A DNA stretch of 64,000 nucleotides, from NCBI GenBank assembly GCA_001548435.1, contig AP017308.1:4783030-4847029 (forward strand), written 5' to 3'. Under the pieces are notes generated by a model, which did no database searches, had not been told where the DNA came from, and saw only the letters and a program-made list of their open reading frames with translations. This document shows positions 26,430 through 35,016 of the stretch, in pieces (positions within the stretch are counted from its first letter, which is position 1; every line of letters starts with the position of its first letter). The translations under genes and the position numbers were made by a program. Origin of the DNA: Leptolyngbya sp. NIES-3755 (lineage in GTDB: Bacteria; Cyanobacteriota; Cyanobacteriia; Leptolyngbyales; Leptolyngbyaceae).

Positions 26430-29138
26430 ATGAGCGGGCTACTTAAATTTTTGAAGATAATTCAGGATTTACCAAATAAGATTTGGGGAATGCTCAGAAA
26501 AATTCGTCTTTCTCGGCAATCCCCAATGCAAACAATCCTGCTCAACTCGACTCTCAAAGAGTTACTTACTCGGATAATCGGACAAGAAGTTAATCTATCT
26601 TCGCTCAGTCTGATGGAATTGTTTACAACAAACCTAGCCCAACTACTACTAGGTGTTGCTTCTGCTGACAAGGTAGTCACGCTTGAGGAAAGAAAACATT
26701 TGAGGGATACTTTGATTCGACTGCGCCTGCTCGAAGGCGAATTTGCAGAGTTTACGAGAACAGTGGCGAATGGAATCAACAAACTAAGAAGTTTTAGCAG
26801 TCTCCAAAATTTTCTAACTCTAGCTACTCCCCTCAATTCTGCACAGCGCCTCTTGCTTATTGGATTAGGCTATGAGATGTCAGCAGCAGATGGAACCATC
26901 GATCCGAAAGAATTAGCCTACTTGCAGCGGATTGCAAGCGCGTTGGAAATCAAATCGCAGTATTTATCTGTGCTTGAAGCCAGTTTTACCGCGCAAAAAG
27001 TAACTGATTTTGTCGCATTGGAAGAAGTTCGATCGTTGCTCGATCCTGCCCGCTTTCATGACCTGGATATTATTTTTACGGATGCTGCCAGTCATTTAGT
27101 CGAAGCCTTGCCAAGACAAGAAGGAGGAGTGACTGGACAAAGTTCTGCACGTACCTATGAAGAACTGAATCGTTTTCAGCAATCCATTGAACAGTTGAAC
27201 CAAGCCTATGCACAGGTGGATCAAGTAATTCGAGAATGTGTTGCTCAAAACTATGTCTCTGAAACTTTGGTGCAAGACTTTTATCAATTGTGGGAACGGT
27301 TAAGCTCTCAAAAATTTCGGGTTGCAGTTGTGGGCGAATTTAGTCAAGGTAAGTCCACCTTTCTAAATGCTTTGCTCGGTGAAGAAATTCAACCGACTAG
27401 AGCAATTCCATGTAGTGGAACGGTGACTATATTGCGTTATGGAAAACAGAAACGTGTAATCTGTCGATATCGAGATGGGAAAGAAGAAGAAATTCCAATC
27501 GAACAGTATCAAGACAAAGCAGCAATCTCTAAAGAAGCAGCTTATGGAAAAGACAGTGCAAGAATGGCAATGCTGGAGAATGAAATCGACGAAATCATTT
27601 TCGAGCATCCCGATTTGGAACTCTGCAAAAGCGGTGTTGAGATCGTTGATTCTCCTGGTCTGAACGAACACGATGAACGGACTCGCATTACTCAGCAGTT
27701 GCTTAAAGGGACAGATGCTGTAATTTTTCTTGCTAACGCTCAGCGTCCGTTAACTCAATGGGAGCAGGATTTCCTCAAGCATGATCTACGTCAGCAGATG
27801 CGATCTATTAATGCAAGAGAATCTGTTTCTCCCCAATCGACCGAGGAAACTCCCGCAGAAAATCTCTTTGTTCTTGTGAACTTTATGGACTTGTTGAGAA
27901 AGGAGTCTGATCGTGAAGATGTTCGCGAACGTCTTCAAAATTTTCTTCTTGGTACAAGTCCAATTTTGGCAGGAGAAAATCGAATTCATTACATTTCCGC
28001 GCAAGAAACGCTGGAAGCAAGACTGACAAATGAGGAGAACCGCTATACACATTCATTCCAAGAGTTTGTGCGATCGCTAGAACAATTCCTAACTGCCGAT
28101 CGTGGGAAAATCAAGATTAATCAATCTATTAGGGCGCTTTCGGACATCATCGAAATGCGTCTTAAGCCTGAACTAAAGCAAGCCAGAGCATTCCTCAACA
28201 ATGAGATCTCACTCTCTGAGAACTCTACTCAAGCGATTTCGACGTTAATTGAAAAAGCGAATCAACAGCTTCAAGAGCTTCGGAAGACTGCTGACAGTTT
28301 GCAAGAAGAGGTGTATCAGCGAGTTGATGCGTCCCTAGGTGAGTGGATGAGTAGATTAGACGTAAAACTCAGACGCGAAAGTGCAGGTTGGAGCTTTGGC
28401 AAATCCACAGACAAGAAAGCAATCAATCGCCACTTTTCAGATTTGTTCATTAGAACAGTGTCTGAAGATTTAGAACGATGGGCAGAACAAGAGATGGTAA
28501 GAATTTCAGGTAACAACCTGAAACATCTTGAACAGGAGAGCAAGTCTGTTCTGCAAGACATTTATGATGGGTTTAGAACGATCGATAGTGAAATCGGTTC
28601 TAACTTCAGCTATCAATTTGAACAATCCTCTTCCTTTCGTGCTGAGTTGGCAGGTTTTTCATCTTGTTTCGGTGAAGCAGAAGAAGACTGGAAAGAAGGT
28701 TTGTTTGGTTTTACTGGACTAGGGGCACTTGGGGCTGGATTAGTCGCGATGTTTATGGGCGCGTTCGGTCCAGCGATGGCTCTATTTGCTGTGGGTCAAG
28801 GATTTTTAGATATGATTTTTGGTCAGAAGCCAGAAGAGGTACAAGCAGAGCAAAAAGAGGAAATTCTTCAGAAAGGAATTGCTCAGCTAAGGAATTCTCT
28901 ACCAAAGATTCGAGAACAGATTCGCCAACGAATAGGTGAGGCTTTTGGGGAGAGACGTAAGACAGTCCAACAACAGATTACTAGCGTGATTTCCAGTGCC
29001 AAGAATTTGTTAAGGCAAGAGGAGATTAGTCATCAGCATTCAGAGAAAAATCGTCAGGAGAAAATCGCATGGCTTGACTACCAATCAACTTTGCTAGAGC
29101 AGGCTAAAAGCCAATCTGTATCTCAGTCGCAGACGTAA
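26430..29138 (+). CDS. Dynamin-like GTPase with N-terminal TerB-like domain
   Basis: 902 residues. The first 220 or so residues read as a TerB-like helical domain: two acidic loops, LLGVASADKVVTLEERKHLR and YEMSAADGTIDPKELAYLQR. A dynamin GTPase domain follows from about 285: P-loop VVGEFSQGKSTFLNALLG (about 293-310), switch Thr in IPCSGTVTILRYG, G3 DSPGLNEH (about 409-416), G4-like LVNFMDLL. Long coiled-coil stalk segments come next, and a hydrophobic hairpin near 750-795 (GLGALGAGLVAMFMGAFGP) looks like a membrane paddle. Predicted to bind and remodel membrane. No partner gene is adjacent. Confidence 0.88.
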   Translation: MSGLLKFLKIIQDLPNKIWGMLRKIRLSRQSPMQTILLNSTLKELLTRIIGQEVNLSSLSLMELFTTNLAQLLLGVASADKVVTLEERKHLRDTLIRLRLLEGEFAEFTRTVANGINKLRSFSSLQNFLTLATPLNSAQRLLLIGLGYEMSAADGTIDPKELAYLQRIASALEIKSQYLSVLEASFTAQKVTDFVALEEVRSLLDPARFHDLDIIFTDAASHLVEALPRQEGGVTGQSSARTYEELNRFQQSIEQLNQAYAQVDQVIRECVAQNYVSETLVQDFYQLWERLSSQKFRVAVVGEFSQGKSTFLNALLGEEIQPTRAIPCSGTVTILRYGKQKRVICRYRDGKEEEIPIEQYQDKAAISKEAAYGKDSARMAMLENEIDEIIFEHPDLELCKSGVEIVDSPGLNEHDERTRITQQLLKGTDAVIFLANAQRPLTQWEQDFLKHDLRQQMRSINARESVSPQSTEETPAENLFVLVNFMDLLRKESDREDVRERLQNFLLGTSPILAGENRIHYISAQETLEARLTNEENRYTHSFQEFVRSLEQFLTADRGKIKINQSIRALSDIIEMRLKPELKQARAFLNNEISLSENSTQAISTLIEKANQQLQELRKTADSLQEEVYQRVDASLGEWMSRLDVKLRRESAGWSFGKSTDKKAINRHFSDLFIRTVSEDLERWAEQEMVRISGNNLKHLEQESKSVLQDIYDGFRTIDSEIGSNFSYQFEQSSSFRAELAGFSSCFGEAEEDWKEGLFGFTGLGALGAGLVAMFMGAFGPAMALFAVGQGFLDMIFGQKPEEVQAEQKEEILQKGIAQLRNSLPKIREQIRQRIGEAFGERRKTVQQQITSVISSAKNLLRQEEISHQHSEKNRQEKIAWLDYQSTLLEQAKSQSVSQSQT

Positions 29139-29141
29139 TTC

Positions 29142-29163
29142 TTGAGAAAATCTATCTTCTCAA
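29142..29163 (+). terminator. Possible terminator after the dynamin gene
   Basis: Perfect 7-bp stem ttgagaa / ttctcaa with an 8-nt loop, 4 bp after the dynamin stop codon. No strong T-run follows, so only moderate support. Confidence 0.45.
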
Positions 29164-29324
29164 AACGGATCACTTGCAGTGAAACTGTCCTGTAAGTGAT
29201 TCTTTGCTTGCCACTAAGATTTGCTTTCTAGCAAATACGCTAATGATTTGCCTATTGCCAAATCTGTACAAAAACTTGGGCGATCGTACTCGCCTATAAT
29301 CGCTCATTGTGAATAGGTTAAAAG

Positions 29325-29710
29325 TGGAGCTGACGGGAGTCGAACCCGTGTCCAAACTGGGTATTAATTCGCCGATCGTTCACAGGTTTAGCTTCTCTAA
29401 TCCTCGAAGCGGGAACTATCCTTTGTCCCGGATAATAGGATGCTCTGGTATTGCCTTAGCTAGAACGCCAACCAGAGGTGAAGTTCTAGAGCAACCGTTG
29501 GGGTTTGCTTACTGCCTTTAACGGTGTCAGACTGTAAGCGCTCGAACCTGAATTAGAGGTGTTTTATGCTGCAACAGGTGCAGTTTTACGAGCAAAAGGT
29601 ACGATGTTGTTTGCATCTATTGTTTTGAGCCTAGATTTACGAGAGTGGACTCCCTCTCGACCTGCATCACGGTAGAACGTTCGCCAACCTGTCGAAACCG
29701 TTACAGCCCC
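29325..29710 (-). ncRNA. ssrA: Transfer-messenger RNA (tmRNA)
   Basis: 386 nt on the minus strand, rescuing stalled ribosomes. The 5' end GGGGCTGTAACGG and the 3' end, a T-arm with GGGTTCGACTCCC followed by CAGCTCCA, pair as the tRNA-like domain, and the CCA end is encoded. The tag reading frame lies at 29564-29614 and encodes ANNIVPFARKTAPVAA followed by TAA, the tag known from cyanobacteria. The reading frames that cross this region are therefore not genes. The gene is in one piece, not circularly permuted. Confidence 0.97.
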
Positions 29711-29723
29711 TCGATGTTTTCTC

Positions 29724-29729
29724 ATTATA
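29724..29729 (-). promoter_or_regulatory. ssrA promoter -10 box
   Basis: A perfect TATAAT on the minus strand, 13 bp before the mature tmRNA 5' end. This predicts a transcript starting a few bases upstream that is trimmed to the mature end. No good -35 hexamer at 17 bp. Confidence 0.7.
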
Positions 29730-29860
29730 GCGCGTGGTTTTCGATCGTGAAGTAAAGAATTTTTCTACCCCAAGATGCGATCGAATCTCCCTTCTAGAAG
29801 AAGTATCCTTCAACGTATCCTCATAGACTGCCAATCAGTCGATTGAACTGAGGGTTATAC

Positions 29861-30196
29861 ATGCCAGTATTATTTGCATTTCGTCGAATTTTGTCGATCG
29901 CTGTATTGATTACCGTCATCACGTTTGGATTTGTAACGCTTCCGAGCAACGCTGCAACTCAGTCTTCAGTGAACTCAGAAGCCGCAACCGATCGCGCTTA
30001 TGAAGAGACTGAGGCGGCAGGAATCCAAGAAGAAATTTACCAACAGCGACTTCAAGAAGGACAAGATCCTGAAAAGATGCCGCAGCCCTTTAAGCGGATT
30101 GTGGATGCCCAAGGAAAGGAAGTTCCCCAAACCAGTCTGGTCGAAACTTCGGTCAGCAAAGTTCGAGAATTAACCAAAAAAATTTCAGGCGAATAA
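29861..30196 (+). CDS. Small secreted protein, unknown function
   Basis: 111 residues. Cleavable signal peptide (basic FRR, hydrophobic core, likely cut after SNA or ATQ near residue 32-34). The mature 78 residues are very acidic and helical (ATDRAYEETEAAGIQEEIYQ, then EGQDPEKMPQPFKRIVDAQG). No family recognised. Sixteen bases separate it from the DUF2171 gene, so they probably form an operon. Confidence 0.7.
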   Translation: MPVLFAFRRILSIAVLITVITFGFVTLPSNAATQSSVNSEAATDRAYEETEAAGIQEEIYQQRLQEGQDPEKMPQPFKRIVDAQGKEVPQTSLVETSVSKVRELTKKISGE

Positions 30197-30212
30197 CGCA
30201 AAGGAAACAATT

Positions 30213-30482
30213 ATGGATATTTCTAAAATCAGAGCAGATCTAGCCGTGTATGTGGAAGGTCCAGGTGGATTAGATGGCGCGTCAGATGTCCATTTTGGAA
30301 CGGTCGAAGCAGTTGAATCAGGAAACTATATCAAGCTCAAGAAACATGATTCTCCTGATGGCGAGTCTCATTGGTTTCCCGTCAGTTGGGTTCGTGCAGT
30401 GGATGAAAGCGCAGTGTTCTTGAACAAAACAGTGGATCAGGCACTGGCGGAATTGATCAACGAGGCTCCTAGTGGAGCGTAA
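30213..30482 (+). CDS. DUF2171 family protein (PRC-barrel-like)
   Basis: 89 residues. A single beta-barrel domain: VHFGTVEAVESGNYIKL, then SHWFPVSWVRAVDESAVFLNKT, matching the DUF2171 pattern in which a GTV strand is followed by a PxxWV strand and an LNKT-like tail. These proteins resemble PRC barrels and have no known enzymatic role. Good ribosome-binding site (aaagga) before the ATG. Confidence 0.78.
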   Translation: MDISKIRADLAVYVEGPGGLDGASDVHFGTVEAVESGNYIKLKKHDSPDGESHWFPVSWVRAVDESAVFLNKTVDQALAELINEAPSGA

Positions 30483-30492
30483 TTTAAAAAAT

Positions 30493-30529
30493 AAGGAGTA
30501 CGATCGATAGCCTGCGATCGTAACTCCTT
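30493..30529. terminator. Terminator between convergent DUF2171 and lyase genes
   Basis: Arms aaggagtacgatcg (30493-30506) and cgatcgtaactcctt (30515-30529) are complementary except for a single bulged base. An A-run precedes the hairpin, so it is best placed to end minus-strand transcripts. Confidence 0.75.
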
Positions 30530-30541
30530 GCCAATACAGAA

Positions 30542-31105
30542 CTAGCTATTCGCAGTCACCGTATCCGTAGCTTGTGAATCGGGCTTGGCTCCGCCCATTC
30601 TCACTTCAGAACAGAATGAAGCCATACTAAAGCCCCCAAATCGCTTCAAGATGCTATGCCGCAATCGCACATTCGGGCTTTCAAACCACAGCCGCTCTTT
30701 GGAATACATCGTGTCATATTCCGTAATCAGCGTCAGTTCATTGTTATCCGCCATCTCATAGCGACCCGCGACAGGAGCTTTTTCGGCATATCCCATTTCG
30801 CGGAGTAATTTACCCTGTTGCGGATTTTCTGGATCAGCGATCGGGACAAGAACGGTCGATCCCGAATGCTTTTCTTCGTCCCATTCCATCGTGCCATCCC
30901 AAGTGACTCGCGCTCCGCAGGCTGCCGTTGCGGGGTCAACCTCGTACATTTGACAAAGCTGGATCACAGCGGGATCAGTCTTTTCTAATAGTTCGATCTG
31001 AATCGTCGATTTTCCACCTTCCTGTTGTTTAAACGCGAGATGATGACTGGTTCGCATTGACGACCACTTGCCCGCACTTTGTTCAAAAAATTCAACAATA
31101 TCCAT
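30542..31105 (-). CDS. CpcS/CpeS-type phycobiliprotein lyase
   Basis: 187 residues, lipocalin-like fold. The family opening [20 protein letters not shown] (about 6-25) and the core [26 protein letters not shown] and [15 protein letters not shown] are diagnostic of S-type chromophore lyases, which attach phycocyanobilin to a cysteine of allophycocyanin or phycocyanin subunits. It shows that the organism makes phycobilisomes. The subtype is not certain by eye, so no symbol is given. No phycobiliprotein genes lie nearby. Confidence 0.93.
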   Translation of the reverse strand: MDIVEFFEQSAGKWSSMRTSHHLAFKQQEGGKSTIQIELLEKTDPAVIQLCQMYEVDPATAACGARVTWDGTMEWDEEKHSGSTVLVPIADPENPQQGKLLREMGYAEKAPVAGRYEMADNNELTLITEYDTMYSKERLWFESPNVRLRHSILKRFGGFSMASFCSEVRMGGAKPDSQATDTVTANS

Positions 31106-31220
31106 GAAATGATCCTATGGCTGGCTGGTTTTATTCACTTCTTTATTGTAAAAGGTTCAGTCGCCTCGGCAATCAGACGGATGCTAAGTTGAGAATGCGA
31201 TCGCTAAACAGGAGCGCCCC

Positions 31221-31793
31221 ATGCAAACCCAAATCAAGCAAATTACCCCTGAAGAATATTTGGAGCTTGAACGCAAAGCCGATTTTCGCAGCGAGTACCG
31301 AAATCGAGAAATCATTCAAATGACCGGAGGAACGATTAACCACAACCGAATCGCGGGCAATCTCTATGCTTTTCTAAAGTATGCGTTAAGGGGAAAGGGG
31401 GCTGAGCCGTTTTTCAGTGATTTACGGCTGTGGATTCCTGATTCTCAGCTTTATACCTATCCTGATGTGATGGTGATTCAGGGAGCGCCGATTTTTCTCG
31501 ACGATCGTAAAGATACCGTCACGAATCCCAGTTTGATTGTAGAAGTGTTATCGAAATCAACTCAGGAATACGACCGCTCTGATAAGTTCAAAATGTACCG
31601 ATCGATTTCTCAGTTTCAAGAATACGTTTTGATCAATCAATATCAGATTGAAATCGAACATTATGCGAAAACGTCTGAAGGTTGGCTACTTCGAGATTAT
31701 GGAGCCGATACGAAATCGATTAATCTGCGATCGCTGGAATTAGAATTGGCGATCGCAGATCTCTACGAAGGTGTGACTTTTGAGCAAGATTAA
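31221..31793 (+). CDS. Uma2 family endonuclease (DUF820)
   Basis: 190 residues. Restriction-endonuclease-like fold: ITPEEYLELERKADFRSEY..GEI-like opening, YTYPDVMVIQG with the catalytic Asp, and LIVEVLSKSTQEYDRSDKF with the Glu-x-Leu core (PD-(D/E)xK type). Uma2 proteins are highly expanded in cyanobacteria and their biological role is unclear. Preceded by an AGGAG ribosome-binding site. It ends in a 4-bp overlap with the convergent ampG gene. Confidence 0.9.
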   Translation: MQTQIKQITPEEYLELERKADFRSEYRNREIIQMTGGTINHNRIAGNLYAFLKYALRGKGAEPFFSDLRLWIPDSQLYTYPDVMVIQGAPIFLDDRKDTVTNPSLIVEVLSKSTQEYDRSDKFKMYRSISQFQEYVLINQYQIEIEHYAKTSEGWLLRDYGADTKSINLRSLELELAIADLYEGVTFEQD

Positions 31794-33151
31794 TCGGCTC
31801 GACGCTCTTTCCACGGCGCGAACAACGGCAGCAGCAATAATCCAGGTAACGCCAAAATTGCAGTCAGTAAAAAGAACGCTGTCCAGCCCATCGACTGCGC
31901 CCACTGTCCCGCTGGTGCAACGAGAATATCTCTGCTAAACGCCGCCAAACTTGATAGAAGTGCGTATTGAGTTGCAGAAAGTCCCGGATTGCAAAGCCCC
32001 ATGAGAAATGCCACGAACGCGGCTGATTCCAACCCAGCACAGAAGTTTTCTAGATTAATCGCCAAAATCATCAAGGGAAAATTCTTTCCAACTTCCGCTA
32101 ATGCCACATAGAGTAGATTTCCACTTGCTTGTAGAACCGCGAAAAACCAGAGCGATCGATTAATTCCAATTCGCGTCATAATCGCGCCACCCGCCAACGT
32201 TCCGACAATCACTGCTGCAATACTCAATGCCCTAGGAGTCGCTAAATCATCCGGGCTAAACTTCAACCCTTTATCGAGTAGGAACGGTGTTGCCACATTT
32301 CTTAGTAAAGAATCACCCAATCGATAAACGACAATAAACACAAGAATAGCAAGTGCCCGTCCTGCTCCATTTCGTCCAATAAAATCTTGAAAGGGCATCA
32401 CAACCGATTCTGCCAACGTTTCGGGTGGGCGAATTTGCGCGGTCGGTTCTGGGGCAATCAGCGAACTCATTAACCCGATCGCCATCAGCAACGCCATAAT
32501 CACATAAACCCATCGCCACGGTTGCTCGATTCCCCAACTTTGAAACCGCCCTGCTAAATAGAATGTCAGCGCTCCAGCGACTAAGATTGCCAATCGATAA
32601 CCGAGCAGAAATACTGAAGCTCCCGCACCCCGTTCATATTCCTGTAAAACTTCAGTTCGATAGGCATCTGCGACAATATCCTGACTTGCACTAAAGAATG
32701 CAACGACTAATGCAGCGATGAAAAATGGGCTGACTGAAAGAGCCTGAAGCGTGTGGCGAAACTCACAGAAGCCTTTGAAAAAAGTTTCATTTCGACAAAT
32801 ATCTGCCGAATTAACAGCCGTCTGCTGGAGTTGGCTCGTATCTTGAAACGCCATCCAGCCGATCGCTAATAATAAAACGATCTGACTGACAATCAGCCAG
32901 CCGCGTCTGCGCCCCAGTAATGGGGGAACAAAGCGATCGAGCAATGGCGACCACAGAAATTTCAGTGAATACGGGATCGCCGCGACGCTAAAAGCTGCAA
33001 TCACTTTTAGATCAACTCCTTCTTGACTTAACCAGGCTTGCAGCGGATCTTTCCCGGTTAAATAAAATGGCAAACCAGATGAGAAGCCTAATAGAATCAG
33101 AGCCGCCATTTTTCGACTCTGAAACACTTTAAGAAACGGTTGAATATTCAC
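31790..33151 (-). CDS. ampG: AmpG-type muropeptide MFS transporter
   Basis: 453 residues with about 12 transmembrane helices. AmpG hallmarks are LILLGFSSGLPFYLTGKDPLQAW..SQEGV near the start, PYSLKFLWSPLLDRF, LGRRRGWLI, and AFFSASQDIVADAYRTEVL. AmpG imports GlcNAc-anhydroMurNAc muropeptides for cell-wall recycling. The start codon is GTG. It stands alone on its strand, downstream of lexA after the lexA terminator. Confidence 0.93.
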   Translation of the reverse strand: MNIQPFLKVFQSRKMAALILLGFSSGLPFYLTGKDPLQAWLSQEGVDLKVIAAFSVAAIPYSLKFLWSPLLDRFVPPLLGRRRGWLIVSQIVLLLAIGWMAFQDTSQLQQTAVNSADICRNETFFKGFCEFRHTLQALSVSPFFIAALVVAFFSASQDIVADAYRTEVLQEYERGAGASVFLLGYRLAILVAGALTFYLAGRFQSWGIEQPWRWVYVIMALLMAIGLMSSLIAPEPTAQIRPPETLAESVVMPFQDFIGRNGAGRALAILVFIVVYRLGDSLLRNVATPFLLDKGLKFSPDDLATPRALSIAAVIVGTLAGGAIMTRIGINRSLWFFAVLQASGNLLYVALAEVGKNFPLMILAINLENFCAGLESAAFVAFLMGLCNPGLSATQYALLSSLAAFSRDILVAPAGQWAQSMGWTAFFLLTAILALPGLLLLPLFAPWKERRAD

Positions 33152-33243
33152 GGAATTGAGGCGGAATCGAGAACGTTAGCATCATCGCATAGTCAGCGAG
33201 ATTTAAGTCTCGATCGCATACTCAACCAGATTGTTCCGCACTT

Positions 33244-33278
33244 CAAAAAACTAGGGACGCTGAATCAACAACGCCCCT
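33244..33278 (-). terminator. lexA terminator
   Basis: On the minus strand a 7-bp stem AGGGGCG / CGTCCCT (33272-33278 with 33253-33259, one G-U pair) is followed by AGTTTTTTG. It lies 24 bp after the lexA stop. Confidence 0.75.
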
Positions 33279-33301
33279 TCATGTCTAGAATTTGACTCAC
33301 T

Positions 33302-33922
33302 CTAGAGTTTTCCGTATCCACGCCAAACGCCGACCAAGATGCCTTGAATTTCGACTTCTGAAGCGGGAACTTCGGTAACGGGATACAATTCGCGATTCGG
33401 ATTGCCCGGTTTGAGAATGACTTTGCTACCTTTGCGCTCGAAATATTTCAGCGTTGCTTTTCCTTGATGGTGTGCTGCAACGATCGTGTCATTCTTGATC
33501 GTTCTCGCATCGTTCACAGGCTGCAAAATCACAATGTCGCCATCATCGATCAGAGCATCGATCATGCTGTGACCACGAACTTTTAGCGCGAAATGATTCG
33601 GCTTCAGGAGCAGATTCGAGAGATCCAGATATTCGACTTCTACATCTGGGAAGGTTTCGACCAAGCTTGTTGCTGCGATCGCGCCTCGAATCGGAACCCC
33701 TTGCGGTAAGGGATTGAGAATCCGAATCGTGCGGGCTTGCCCCTCAGTCCAACCGATGTAGCCCTTGTTGCGGAGGTGCTCCAAGCGGCTTTGAACCGGA
33801 GCCGGGGACTTGAGATTCATCGCGGTCATCATTTGCCGAATCGACGGAGCGTGTTGGTGGTCGCGGATATATTCGACCAACCAATCGTAGAGTTGTTGTT
33901 GGGCTTCGGTAAGGGGTTCCAT
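33302..33922 (-). CDS. lexA: LexA repressor, transcriptional regulator
   Basis: 206 residues. N-terminal winged helix (TEAQQQLYDWLVEYIRDH, APSIRQMMTAMNLKS, RLEHLRNKGYIGW) and C-terminal S24 peptidase domain. The catalytic Ser is in VRGHSMID (about 118-125) and the Lys in ATLKYFE (about 157-163). The usual autocleavage pair Ala-Gly is Ala-Thr here (GAIAATSLVE, about 80-89). In cyanobacteria LexA often regulates carbon, redox or motility genes and is not always a DNA-damage switch. Two operator-like repeats lie upstream, and a methyltransferase gene is divergent. Confidence 0.95.
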   Translation of the reverse strand: MEPLTEAQQQLYDWLVEYIRDHQHAPSIRQMMTAMNLKSPAPVQSRLEHLRNKGYIGWTEGQARTIRILNPLPQGVPIRGAIAATSLVETFPDVEVEYLDLSNLLLKPNHFALKVRGHSMIDALIDDGDIVILQPVNDARTIKNDTIVAAHHQGKATLKYFERKGSKVILKPGNPNRELYPVTEVPASEVEIQGILVGVWRGYGKL

Positions 33923-33959
33923 AAACTCCTGTGAGAATTACAAATAAACTAAGGATTTT

Positions 33960-34029
33960 AGAACACTTGTATCACGAATTTAAACATTCGTCTAGTAAAT
34001 TTGTTTATCTTTCTCAGAACATTTGTATC
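33960..34029. promoter_or_regulatory. Two LexA-box-like operators in a 36-bp direct repeat
   Basis: Segments starting at 33960 and 34016 share 27 of 36 bases in direct orientation, beginning agaacacttgtatc and agaacatttgtatc and both ending gtctag. Read on the minus strand the first 14 bases give GATACAAGTGTTCT and GATACAAATGTTCT; each fits the cyanobacterial LexA box RGTACNNNDGTWCB in all but one position. They lie 38-107 bp upstream of lexA, so autoregulation and possible control of the divergent methyltransferase gene are inferred. Confidence 0.65.
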
Positions 34030-34101
34030 GTCATTTTTGTCATTTGTCTAGCGATCGCACCCTGTAAAATTAAAACTGTTGATTAGAACCAAACTTTAAA
34101 C

Positions 34102-35016
34102 ATGACTGCGATTCGCGAAACTAAGCCCAGACTGACTTCCCGCCTTGTGAGCGGTCTTTTATCGATTCCTCCGGTGTTCAATCTGGCAAGGGTTCGCGCT
34201 CGAAATATGATGATCAAACGGGCTGAATCGATCGGGGTTCCTTGGACAAAAATTGTGGCGGATTTGCAGGAGCGCGATTGGTCAAGCGAATTTGAAAAAG
34301 TGAATCATCCAAACTTGGAATATCCCGAATATTATTTGCGTCCATTTCATGCGTATGAAAACGGAAATTTAGGCTGGGAACCTGCGACTGAAGTGGAAGT
34401 GGCGGCGTATGCGGTTCATGCTCGGATTTGGAAAGATGCGGGGAAAGATGGCGATCGACGTTTACGCGAAAGTTATCACGATGTTTTGAAAGCTCAGATT
34501 TCGACTGCACCAAAAGATATTGTTGATTTCGGTTGTAGCGTGGGAATGAGCACTTTCGCGCTACAAGAAACGTTCCCGAATTCGACTGTTACAGGTGTTG
34601 ATCTTTCACCTTATTTTCTGTCAGTTGCAGAGTATCAAACTGGCGATCGTAAAAATATTCATTGGCTCCATGCAGCGGCAGAATCAACCGGATTACCTGC
34701 GGCTTCTTATGATTTAGTTTCGGCTTGTTTGTTGTTTCATGAATTGCCGCAAGATGCCGCGATCGCGATTCTTCAAGAAGCAAGAAGATTACTTCGTCCG
34801 GGTGGACATTTCGCAATTATGGATATGAATCCACGCTCTGAAGTTCATGCCAAAATGCCACCTTATATTCTGACTTTGTTGAAGAGTACAGAGCCGTATT
34901 TGGATCAATATTTCGCTTTGGACTTGGAAAGTGCGATCGTTCAAGCGGGCTTCGATCGACCGACTTTAACTTGCAATTCTCCGCGTCACCGCACTTTGAT
35001 TGCTCAAGCAAATTAG
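34102..35016 (+). CDS. Class I SAM-dependent methyltransferase
   Basis: 304 residues. Motif I VDFGCSVGMSTFAL (about 137-150), TVTGVDLSPYFLSVAE with the acidic ribose-binding residue, ASYDLVSACLLFHELP (motif IV region), and LRPGGHFAIMDMNP (motif VI). The N-terminal 130 residues are helical and unrelated to the Rossmann core. Substrate unknown; the fold resembles small-molecule and quinone/lipid methyltransferases. Divergent from lexA across 179 bp that hold the LexA-box-like repeats. Confidence 0.88.
   Translation: MTAIRETKPRLTSRLVSGLLSIPPVFNLARVRARNMMIKRAESIGVPWTKIVADLQERDWSSEFEKVNHPNLEYPEYYLRPFHAYENGNLGWEPATEVEVAAYAVHARIWKDAGKDGDRRLRESYHDVLKAQISTAPKDIVDFGCSVGMSTFALQETFPNSTVTGVDLSPYFLSVAEYQTGDRKNIHWLHAAAESTGLPAASYDLVSACLLFHELPQDAAIAILQEARRLLRPGGHFAIMDMNPRSEVHAKMPPYILTLLKSTEPYLDQYFALDLESAIVQAGFDRPTLTCNSPRHRTLIAQAN

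Noticed and set aside
29309-29521. Plus-strand frame of 70 codons
   Set aside because: It lies in the tmRNA gene; its sequence is the complement of the tRNA-like domain.
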